A stretch of DNA of 64,000 nt. Source: Guyparkeria sp. SCN-R1 (GTDB taxonomy: Bacteria > Pseudomonadota > Gammaproteobacteria > Halothiobacillales > Halothiobacillaceae). The first letter of the stretch is position 1; each line of letters begins with the position of its first letter. Below, piece by piece: positions 19,997 to 27,817 of the stretch. The stretch covers positions 1-64,000 of the forward strand of contig NZ_QZMT01000005.1 of NCBI RefSeq assembly GCF_003932495.1, written 5' to 3'. The position numbers were made by a program, and so were the translations under genes. The notes under the pieces were generated by a model. The model was not told where the DNA came from and ran no database searches. It worked only from the letters and a program-made list of their open reading frames with translations.

Positions 19997-22870
19997 TCAG
20001 CGCGCTGAACTGCGCTCCATGGCATCCAGTTGTTCCTCGATCCACCGGCGTGCCGGGACGGGGCGGGCAAAGCAGAAACCCTGGAACCGTGTGCAGTCGT
20101 TTGCCTTGAGGTAATCGAACTGCTCGCAGGTCTCTACGCCCTCGGCGACCACGTCGATGCCAAGGCGTGCGGCCATGGCGAGGATGGCCTCGACCATAGC
20201 GGTGTCACCCGGGCTGTCGGGGACGTCGTCGACGAAGCTCTTGTCCAGCTTGATCTCGTTCAGGGGCAGGCGCTTGAGGTAGGCGAACGAGGAATAGCCG
20301 GTACCGAAGTCGTCGATCGAGAACGTCAGGCCCAATTCGGCCAACGCGCGCATGCGTTCGATGGCCTCGGAGGCGTGGCTGACCAGCAAGTTCTCGGTGA
20401 TCTCGATCATCAGGTGGGCCGGATCGATGCCGGTTTGCTCAATGGTCTGTCTCACCTGGTCAACGAAGTCGGGCGTGCGGAACTGGCGCGGGCTGACATT
20501 CACCGAGATGTTGAGATGTCGCTGGCCGGGCGGTGTGGATTGCTCGAGCCCATGCAGCAGGTGGCAGGCCTCGTGCAGCACCCATTCGCCGATGGCGATG
20601 ATCTGCCCGGATTCCTCGGCCAGCGCGATGAATTCCGCTGGCGAGACAAGCCCGCGCACCGGATGACGCCAGCGCAACAGCACCTCGGCGCCGACCACCA
20701 CCTCGTCGCGGTCCACCTGGGATTGCAGGTGCAGCTCGAATTCGCCACGTTCCAGCGCCTGCTTGAGTTCCTGTTCCATTCGATAGCGGCGGGTCACCGA
20801 CTCGACCATGCCCGACTCGAAGTTGACCAGGTTGTTTCGGCCGGCGCGCTTGGCCTGATACATCGCGATATCCGCCTCGCGGACCAGTTCCTCCGCGTTG
20901 TCGACCTTGCCGGCAAACAGCGTCAGACCCACGCTGGCGGTTGCCAGGTGGCGGAAGTCCTCGAACTCGAACGGTTGTTCCATGGCATGGCGCAGCTTGT
21001 CGGCCAGCGCCGTCGCGCTTTGACGCGCCCCATGGATATCGTGCGCCATCTCGGGAACGAGCACCAGGAATTCATCGCCACCCAGTCGAGCCACCGTGTC
21101 GGTGTCGCGGACCAGGCCGGACAGGCGTTGCGCGACCTCCATTAACACCTGATCGCCGCGCGCATGACCGTACAGGTCGTTGATCTGCTTGAATTCGTCC
21201 AGGTCAACGAAGAGCAACGCGCCGACACCACCATGGCGTTTGCGTTGTCGGATAGCCTGATCGACCCGATCGAGCAGCAGGGCGCGGTTGGGCAGGTCGG
21301 TTAACCCGTCGTGATAGGCCAGTCGTTCGAGCTGGGCGGCGGTTTCCTTGTCCGCCGTGACGTCGACGCATTGCCCCATGACGCCCACGAACTCGCCCCG
21401 GCTGTTGAAACGCGGTGTGCCCTTGGCCAGCAACCAGCGGTATTCGCCGCTGTGATGGCGTAATCGATACTCGCGCGTGAACGGGGTGCGTCTCTCGTAG
21501 GCGGAGGCAATGGTCTGCTGCAGTGCCGGCAGGTCGTCGGGATGCACGGCGCGCTGCCAGCCGTCTCCGAGCGCCTCGGATTGGGACAGGCCGGTGAAGG
21601 CCAGCCAGGGGCGGTTGACGTAGTCGCGTTTGTCCTCCAGGTCGGCCGTCCAGATCAGTGTCTGGCCGTTGTCGGCAAGTGTGCGAAAGTGCTGTTCGCT
21701 CTCGGCAAGCGCGTCGCGCAACCGATATTCCGCGCTCACGTCATGGAAGACGAGCACGACCCCCACCAGCGAGCCGTCGTCATGCTGGATCGGCGCGGCG
21801 CTGTCGGCGATGTGGTACCGATTGCCGCTGCGGTCGGTGAGGACGGTGTGGTTTGCCAGTCCGACCAGGGTGCCTTCGGCCAGTACTCGGCGGATGGGGA
21901 TCGCGATCGGCCGGTTGTCATCGGTCTGGCAGATCACGAACACCGCCTCGATGGGTTTGCCGATCGCCTCCTCGCGCGACCAACCGGTGAGCCGCTCGGC
22001 CACCGGGTTCATCAGCGTGATATGGCCGTCGAGATCGGTCGCGATCAGGCCATCGCCGATCGAGTCGAGAGTGACCGCCAGACGCTGTTCGCTTTCGAGC
22101 AATCGGTCGCGCGCCTCGGCGATCGCACACGTCATTGAGTTGAAGCCTTGAGCGACCTCGGCAATCTCGCTGCAGCCCCGGTCGGGCAGGCGCACGTCGT
22201 GATCACCCTGGCGCAGGCGCATTGCTGCCCGCCGCAGTCGTCCCAGTGGCCGGGTGATCTGCGAGTTGAGCACCCAGGCGGTGAGCAGGATGATCAGCAG
22301 CATCACGCCGGCCTCCGGCAGGCGCGCGAGGATCGCCTCGTTGCGGATGCGGGCGAGCGAGGCCGTCAGGTCCATGCGTACACAGACCACGCCGCGACTC
22401 TCCGAGCGCGGGCGGTCGGACAGGCCGGGCAACTCGAACGATTGCAGCGCACGGAGTGTTTCGTCCTCGTCCAAGTGCTCGAGGTAAGGCAGGCGCTGGT
22501 CCTGTCGTTGGCCAAAGGTGCCGGGGTTGAGATCGGCCAGCAGGTCATCGACCGACTTGCCTTGCCAAGTCCGGTTTGGGGAGACCAGCACCTCGCGATC
22601 GGGACCCACGGCGATCAGCATGTCGACGCGCGGATCGGTCAGGATACTGCTCACGCGTGCATTCAGGATGCCGGATTGTTCCAGCCCACCCTGTTCGATC
22701 GTGCGGGCAATCTCGGTCGTGTAGCCGAGCAAGCGCTGGCTCGAATCGGCGAGGAAGATGGCCGAGCGATTGTGGATGCCATTGACCAGCGAGACGGCCG
22801 TGATCAGGAGGAACAGCAGGCCAAGTCCCAGCGGGACCATCAGTCGCAAGGACAGGCGCGGCAGTTTCAT
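19997..22870 (-). CDS. Membrane GGDEF-EAL protein with PAS and HAMP domains
   Basis: 957-residue predicted bifunctional cyclic-di-GMP enzyme. Helix 1 is at about 11-30, a periplasmic sensor at 31-185, helix 2 at about 186-202, HAMP at 205-255, PAS domains at about 262-380 and 390-510, GGDEF at about 515-685 and EAL at about 700-945. GGDEF is intact (597-601) with an RxxD inhibitory site (RDTD, 588-591). The EAL signature is EVL (729-731) with the other catalytic blocks present: NVSPRQF, EITENLL, DDFGTGYSS, KLDKSF, AEGVET, QGFCF. Its ATG overlaps the stop of the substrate-binding protein gene by 4 bp, so the two are translationally coupled. Confidence 0.93.
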   Translation of the reverse strand: MKLPRLSLRLMVPLGLGLLFLLITAVSLVNGIHNRSAIFLADSSQRLLGYTTEIARTIEQGGLEQSGILNARVSSILTDPRVDMLIAVGPDREVLVSPNRTWQGKSVDDLLADLNPGTFGQRQDQRLPYLEHLDEDETLRALQSFELPGLSDRPRSESRGVVCVRMDLTASLARIRNEAILARLPEAGVMLLIILLTAWVLNSQITRPLGRLRRAAMRLRQGDHDVRLPDRGCSEIAEVAQGFNSMTCAIAEARDRLLESEQRLAVTLDSIGDGLIATDLDGHITLMNPVAERLTGWSREEAIGKPIEAVFVICQTDDNRPIAIPIRRVLAEGTLVGLANHTVLTDRSGNRYHIADSAAPIQHDDGSLVGVVLVFHDVSAEYRLRDALAESEQHFRTLADNGQTLIWTADLEDKRDYVNRPWLAFTGLSQSEALGDGWQRAVHPDDLPALQQTIASAYERRTPFTREYRLRHHSGEYRWLLAKGTPRFNSRGEFVGVMGQCVDVTADKETAAQLERLAYHDGLTDLPNRALLLDRVDQAIRQRKRHGGVGALLFVDLDEFKQINDLYGHARGDQVLMEVAQRLSGLVRDTDTVARLGGDEFLVLVPEMAHDIHGARQSATALADKLRHAMEQPFEFEDFRHLATASVGLTLFAGKVDNAEELVREADIAMYQAKRAGRNNLVNFESGMVESVTRRYRMEQELKQALERGEFELHLQSQVDRDEVVVGAEVLLRWRHPVRGLVSPAEFIALAEESGQIIAIGEWVLHEACHLLHGLEQSTPPGQRHLNISVNVSPRQFRTPDFVDQVRQTIEQTGIDPAHLMIEITENLLVSHASEAIERMRALAELGLTFSIDDFGTGYSSFAYLKRLPLNEIKLDKSFVDDVPDSPGDTAMVEAILAMAARLGIDVVAEGVETCEQFDYLKANDCTRFQGFCFARPVPARRWIEEQLDAMERSSAR

Positions 22871-23826
22871 GGCCCCTCCGGCAGGAAACGAGCCGTGGCG
22901 AGATCGGACAGGTCGGGGATCTGCTCGATCAGGGCGTTGGATTGCATGATTTCGGCGACGGTCCGTGCCGCCTCTCGCAGCGGGGCGGAGGGTGGCTCCA
23001 GCCAGGCATGATTGTCAGTCAGGCTCAGCAGGGCGATGCCTCCGTAGGCCTCCGCGGTTTCCTCGACGGTCAGTCCCAATCGCGGTGCCATGAGGCGGTG
23101 CGCCCGCCCCGGGCTCGATTTCACCACGGCCAGGGCCTCGAAGTAGGCCGTCAACAGGTCGGAGAGTGTCGTGTGCTGGTGGTCGATGGCCGTTTCACTG
23201 ACGGCCAGCACGTCGACGATCAACCCGGGAAAGGCACTGCTGTCGTAAAGCCGGTTCGCCCCGAGTGCGACCAGACGCGAGGCGAAAGGCTCGTAGCTGA
23301 TCACCGCGTCGACCTCGCCGTGCCGGTAGGCATCCATCTGGCCGCCGCCGATCACCGGTACCCGGGTGACGTCGTCGGGTGTCAGACCGGCTGCCTCGAG
23401 CGACTTTCGCAGCATGAGGGCGCCGGCGGCCGTGTCTTCCACCCCGATCCGTCGACCGGCCAGATCCTCTAGCCGGTCGATGCCCGGACGGGCCATGATG
23501 ACATCGGCCCCCTGGGAGGTGTCGAAGACCAGCGCGATGCGTACCGGTATGCCGCCGGCACGAGCGAGAATGAATTCATCGAGGGTAAGCGTAGCCGCCT
23601 CGACTTCGCCGGAGGCCAGCTGCATCAGGCTGTTGGTATTGGAGGGGGACTCGATTAGCCGGATCCGCTCGGGGGGAAGCAGGTCGAGTTCGCGGGCGAG
23701 GAACAGGGGCTCGTAGCCGACCCAGGTGATGCCGGAGATGCGCAACAACGGCTCGCGGGCCTCACAGCCGAGCAGGGCGGCGAGCGGGGCGAGTGCCCCG
23801 GTGACGAGAAACTGCCTTCGTTCCAT
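22867..23826 (-). CDS. Substrate-binding lipoprotein (NMT1/THI5/SsuA-type) coupled to a c-di-GMP enzyme
   Basis: 319-residue periplasmic binding protein. The leader starts ERRQFLVTG, a twin-arginine-like motif, and ends in the lipobox LLGC (Cys21), so a Tat-exported lipoprotein is likely. The body follows the NMT1/SsuA pattern: WVGYEPLFLARELDLLPPE, the SNTNSLMQLASGEVEAATLTLDE hinge region, DRLEDLAGRRIGVEDTAAGALML, and QMDAYRHGEVDAVISYEPFASRL. Relatives feed thiamine-precursor, sulfonate or nitrate ABC transporters, but no permease or ATPase is near. The only partner is the GGDEF-EAL gene, overlapped by 4 bp. A sensory role for that enzyme is inferred. Confidence 0.85.
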   Translation of the reverse strand: MERRQFLVTGALAPLAALLGCEAREPLLRISGITWVGYEPLFLARELDLLPPERIRLIESPSNTNSLMQLASGEVEAATLTLDEFILARAGGIPVRIALVFDTSQGADVIMARPGIDRLEDLAGRRIGVEDTAAGALMLRKSLEAAGLTPDDVTRVPVIGGGQMDAYRHGEVDAVISYEPFASRLVALGANRLYDSSAFPGLIVDVLAVSETAIDHQHTTLSDLLTAYFEALAVVKSSPGRAHRLMAPRLGLTVEETAEAYGGIALLSLTDNHAWLEPPSAPLREAARTVAEIMQSNALIEQIPDLSDLATARFLPEGP

Positions 23827-23976
23827 GGCAGAAGCCCTCCCTGTGGGGCGTCGTGGTCCTTCCGAATGCGACCCGGGCGTTGGCTCGATGGCCCGTCAAA
23901 ATCCGTTTCCGGATTATCCGCTCTGCTTGACTGGTGCAGACCAAAAGCCGCGTCGTGCCGGCAGGCCGCCTCAGAA

Positions 23977-24612
23977 TTACTCGGGCCGGTTTCCTGCCAA
24001 CTGTAGCTCATTGGCCTCGGCAGCGCGTCCCCCGCCCACGTACTTGCCTGACCAGAACACGTTGTCGAGGCTCGCGAATGAGACGGACTTGCCGCTGGAA
24101 GGGGCATGGATGAAGCGATCGCCACCGACGTAGATGCCGACATGATCGATCCGGTTGCCGTTCAATCGGAAAAACACCAGATCGCCGGGGCGTAGCGCCT
24201 CGCGCTCGATGCGCTTGGTGGCACGGTACTGCTCGGCGGAGGTGCGAGGCAGCTCAATGCTTGCCGCCTGGTAGGCGTGTTGGGTCAGGCCGCTGCAATC
24301 GAAGCCGTTCTCGGTGGACCCACCACCCCAGCGATAGGGCGTGCCCAGTTGGGAGACGGCCTGGATGACGGCCTCGATGGCGCGCGGATGCATGCCGGAC
24401 AGGGTGTCGATGGTTTCGAGTGGGTCGTAGGGCAGGTTGCTGCGTCGCTGCGCCTGATCGAGCACCTCGGCTGCTTCCTTGGCCTTGCTGGCTTGCTCGC
24501 TGCTGTTCGGCTTATGACTGGGTTGGGTGGCGCACCCACTGGCCAGGGTGAGGACCAGCCCCAGTCCGGCCCAGCTCAACAGGGTGGATGGAAACCAACG
24601 CCGGGCCGTCAT
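23977..24612 (-). CDS. NlpC/P60-family murein hydrolase lipoprotein
   Basis: 211-residue envelope cysteine peptidase cleaving peptidoglycan stems (Spr/MepS-like). A lipoprotein leader (LSWAGLGLVLTLASGC) is followed by a polar linker and the NlpC/P60 domain: catalytic Cys in FDCSGLTQHAY, PRTSAEQY, LRPGDLVFF, catalytic His in RIDHVGIYVGGDRFIHA. The frame is open for 78 codons upstream, but the signal sequence and lipobox fix the ATG used here. It lies 76 bp downstream of rlmKL on the same strand. Confidence 0.92.
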   Translation of the reverse strand: MTARRWFPSTLLSWAGLGLVLTLASGCATQPSHKPNSSEQASKAKEAAEVLDQAQRRSNLPYDPLETIDTLSGMHPRAIEAVIQAVSQLGTPYRWGGGSTENGFDCSGLTQHAYQAASIELPRTSAEQYRATKRIEREALRPGDLVFFRLNGNRIDHVGIYVGGDRFIHAPSSGKSVSFASLDNVFWSGKYVGGGRAAEANELQLAGNRPE

Positions 24613-24688
24613 TTGGCCGGCTTCACTCGGCCGGCTCTCACCCGCGTTACTGGCCCGGAGGCCCCGCCCGTTGACGTCGCCATGACGC

Positions 24689-26926
24689 TCAGGGACGCCG
24701 GATTTCACAGACAAAACGCCGCTCCGGGGTGCGTGCGAAATCCTTGGGCAGTGTTTTTCTCGAAATATCATCGATTTGGAATCGCTTCTCGATGGAAGGG
24801 TGCAATGTAAACCCTTTGCGGTTGTTTGAAAAGACAAGTACGCCACCCGGGGCGAGGTGGGGCATGCAGGCCGCGATCAGATCCGGGTGATCCCGCTGGA
24901 TGTCGAGCGTGTCGTCCATCGACTTGGAATTGGAGAAGGACGGCGGGTCGAGAAAGATCACGTCAAAGCGTTCCGCGGCCGGCGGCCGGTGGTCGAGCCA
25001 GCGCAGCACGTCCGCGCGGAGCAACTGGTGTTGACCATTGAGGGCGATGCCATTGAGTTCGAAGTTGCGCTCGGCCCAGTCGAGATAGGTATTGGAAAGG
25101 TCCACCGAGGTGGTGGCCTGCGCCCCGGCGACGGCGGCACGTACCGATGCGCTGGCGGTATAGCAGAACAGGTTCAGCAGGCGCTTGCCCCGGGACAGTT
25201 CGGCCAGGCGATCGCGTACCAGCCGATGATCGATGAACAGGCCGACGTCGAGATAGTCGGTGAAGTTGATCAGCAACCGGGTGTCGCGCTCGCGCAGGAT
25301 GCGTTCGATGTGTTCCCCGCCGAGTCGACCGTACTGCTGTCGACCCGACTGCCGCGCGCGCTGGCGCACCACGACACAGTCCGGATCGACACCCAGGGTG
25401 TCGACCGCGATGGCCGTGGCGGCCGCCAGGCGGGTCCGCGCCTTCTGCGGATCGATCTGTTTCGGTGCCTGGTATTCCTGGATGTCCAGCCAGGTCTGGT
25501 TGTCCTCGGTGCGGTACCAATCCACGGCGAGCTTGAAGTCGGGCAGATCGGCATCGTAGATGCGCAGGGCATTGTCACCCTGCTTGATCAGCGACTTGCG
25601 CTGTTTCCAGTTCTTGGCCAGACGATTGGCGAAGTCGGCGGCATCGTATTCGCCACGCCGGCCCTGCTCGATCAGTCGACCGGCCAGGGCATGCGGTCCG
25701 GCGGGCCGCCGCAGGCTTTTCTCGGAGAACTGTCCGCGCAGGAACTCCACCTCGACACCCCCGTGGAGCACCATCACGCGCTTCTCGAAACGCAGCGGCC
25801 AGGTCAATTCGCTTTCGGCTGCACGCAGGATGCCCCAGTACCAACCGGGCAGGCCTTCCACCCAGCGCGAGCACAGGGCGGTCCACTCGGCCTGGTCCTG
25901 TGATGCGTCGATGCGCTGGCCGAACGGCACGTTGCTGATCAGCAGGCCGGTCTCGACTCCCCGAAGCTCGGCCGGGCAGGGGGCGCGGAAGCTGTCTGCA
26001 TGGATCAGCTCGATCGCCTCGCCGAGCCCGGCCGACTCGATATTCGCGTGGGCGGCGGCGAGCTGCAGTGGGTCCCGATCCTGGGCGACCATGGTGAGCG
26101 AGCCGCGTGCCGGCGGGTTGTCGAGCCAACCGCGCGGGGCATCCTCTAGGATCGCATCGCGGGCGGTCGGCACATGACCCTTCCACGCCGGCGAGCCCAG
26201 TCGTCGTTGGCGCATCGCGGCAGGCATGCCCCAGAGCGACAGGGCGGCCTCGACCAGGAAGGTGCCCGAGCCGCACATCGGGTCGAACAGCCCGCCACCG
26301 AGGCTCGCGACCTGCGGCCAGCGCGCCCGCCACAACAGACCGGCGGCCAGATTCTCGCGCAGGGGAGCCTCGCCGCCGTCGACCCGGTAGCCGCGCCGAT
26401 GCAGCGAGCCGTTGGACAGCTCGATGGCGAGGGTCGCCTGCCCCTGGCGTGGCACGTGGCAATGGACCCGCAGGCCCGGGGTCTCGGCATCGACGCTGGG
26501 GCGGCGGCCGGTGGCGTCGCGAAACTGGTCGACCAGCGCGTCCTTGACGCGCGTGGCGATGAAGCCGGTGTGCCGCAACGCCTCGTTGCCGCCGCTGGCG
26601 GTGATCGCGAAGCTGTCGTCCGCACCCAGCTGCGCCGCCCAGTCGACGCTCGCCGCCAGCTCGTAGAGCTGATCCGCCTGCGCGACGTGGCCGCGCGCGA
26701 GCGGCAGATAGACGCGCGCGGCGATCAGGCTGTCGGCCAGGACCCGGTAGATCGCCTCGACCGGCCATTCGGCGCTCGCACCGAAGGGTCGATCGCTGAC
26801 GCTCTCCCCGGTCAGGTGCCGCAGTTCCTCGGCCAGGGCCGTCTCCAGCCCGGGCGGCGCGACCACGTCGACGGGGCGGAGGCTGCCCGTTGTGTCGCGA
26901 TCGACCGGGGTGGCGTTTGGGGACAT
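24689..26926 (-). CDS. rlmL: Bifunctional 23S rRNA methyltransferase RlmKL
   Basis: 745-residue fusion enzyme making m2G2445 (RlmL half) and m7G2069 (RlmK half) in 23S rRNA. The N-terminal THUMP region is followed by the first methyltransferase with GLFDPMCGSGTFLVEAAL and the SNVPFGQR active-site variant of NPPY. The second has LLNLFCYTASASVRAA, the SVDLSNTYLDWAERNFELN block and IFLDPPSFSNSKSMDD. Length matches the E. coli fusion. It is on the same strand as its upstream and downstream neighbours, with short spacers. Confidence 0.95.
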   Translation of the reverse strand: MSPNATPVDRDTTGSLRPVDVVAPPGLETALAEELRHLTGESVSDRPFGASAEWPVEAIYRVLADSLIAARVYLPLARGHVAQADQLYELAASVDWAAQLGADDSFAITASGGNEALRHTGFIATRVKDALVDQFRDATGRRPSVDAETPGLRVHCHVPRQGQATLAIELSNGSLHRRGYRVDGGEAPLRENLAAGLLWRARWPQVASLGGGLFDPMCGSGTFLVEAALSLWGMPAAMRQRRLGSPAWKGHVPTARDAILEDAPRGWLDNPPARGSLTMVAQDRDPLQLAAAHANIESAGLGEAIELIHADSFRAPCPAELRGVETGLLISNVPFGQRIDASQDQAEWTALCSRWVEGLPGWYWGILRAAESELTWPLRFEKRVMVLHGGVEVEFLRGQFSEKSLRRPAGPHALAGRLIEQGRRGEYDAADFANRLAKNWKQRKSLIKQGDNALRIYDADLPDFKLAVDWYRTEDNQTWLDIQEYQAPKQIDPQKARTRLAAATAIAVDTLGVDPDCVVVRQRARQSGRQQYGRLGGEHIERILRERDTRLLINFTDYLDVGLFIDHRLVRDRLAELSRGKRLLNLFCYTASASVRAAVAGAQATTSVDLSNTYLDWAERNFELNGIALNGQHQLLRADVLRWLDHRPPAAERFDVIFLDPPSFSNSKSMDDTLDIQRDHPDLIAACMPHLAPGGVLVFSNNRKGFTLHPSIEKRFQIDDISRKTLPKDFARTPERRFVCEIRRP

Positions 26927-26986
26927 GCGAGGATCCGTTACGGCAAAACGCGCGAGTCTAACCGATTGACGCTTCCGCGGCGACGT

Positions 26987-27748
26987 TCAGGGGGCCGATC
27001 CCCGCACCAGGTGCAGTCGCGAGACCAGTCGTCCCTCGAAGTGGGCGTCGAGCTCGAGCCCGTCGGGGCGCGTCTCGATCGCCAGACCCGGCTGCGGCTC
27101 GGGGTCGCTGTCGACCAGCCGGAGCAAGCCGGACGGCCAGTCGATCGCGAGGTGCACCTGCATCGGGTAGTAGCCGTCGAGGAATCGGCGCATGAACGGG
27201 CCGTTCTCGACCTGGAACCCGTCGGCGGTCGGGTGGGGTTCGATCGCGAGCACCTCGGCCCGCACGCAAAGCCGCGCGCCCCGCTCGATCTCTCGCATCT
27301 GCACGCTCGGCCCGTCGATTTTCGCCACGCCGATTCCCTGGCGCGAGGTGATGCGGATGTCCCGGGTGCGTTCCGGGTTGTAGACGATTTGTACCGCCGG
27401 CGCGGGATCGAGGTTTTCGTGGCATTGCCGCATCGCCGCCCAGCCGGTCTCGAGGCTGTTACGATCGAGGCGGATGCGTTTTTGCATGCGAGCCGCGTTC
27501 GGTTCGGGCGGGGTGGTGAGCAGTTCAAGCTCGCCCTCGTTGACCTGCCTTGCCTTCTCGATCAGGCGCTGCTCCTCGCGTGATCGTTCCTCCGCTTCCT
27601 CCCAGGCCGCATCCCAGTCGAAGGATTCGCTCGATGTCGCGTCTTCGGCCCAGGCCGGTGGCGAGGGGACTACCGCGGCGATCAGTGCCGCCAGCGTGAA
27701 CACGAGTGCCGAAAACGAGCCTCGGGCGACCGCGATCGAGACGGACAT
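26987..27748 (-). CDS. Unknown secreted protein downstream of ccoI
   Basis: About 253 residues; I do not recognise the family. A signal peptide (VFTLAALIAAVVPSPPAWA) is followed by a Glu/Arg-rich helical stretch (WEEAEERSREEQRLIEKARQ). After that is a mixed beta region with single conserved-looking Cys residues (MRQCHEN and ARLCVRAEV) that could form a disulfide. The ATG at 27748 gives the neat signal peptide; one at 27787 is possible. It starts 70 bp after ccoI and ends 60 bp before rlmKL, all on one strand. A role in periplasmic maturation of the nearby cytochromes is only a guess from position. Confidence 0.6.
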   Translation of the reverse strand: MSVSIAVARGSFSALVFTLAALIAAVVPSPPAWAEDATSSESFDWDAAWEEAEERSREEQRLIEKARQVNEGELELLTTPPEPNAARMQKRIRLDRNSLETGWAAMRQCHENLDPAPAVQIVYNPERTRDIRITSRQGIGVAKIDGPSVQMREIERGARLCVRAEVLAIEPHPTADGFQVENGPFMRRFLDGYYPMQVHLAIDWPSGLLRLVDSDPEPQPGLAIETRPDGLELDAHFEGRLVSRLHLVRGSAP

Positions 27749-27817
27749 GGAAGGGTCCACCGTGTGTTCTGGGAATGGGTAGACCATAGACCACGGCCAA
27801 CCGGCAATGCCAAGTCC

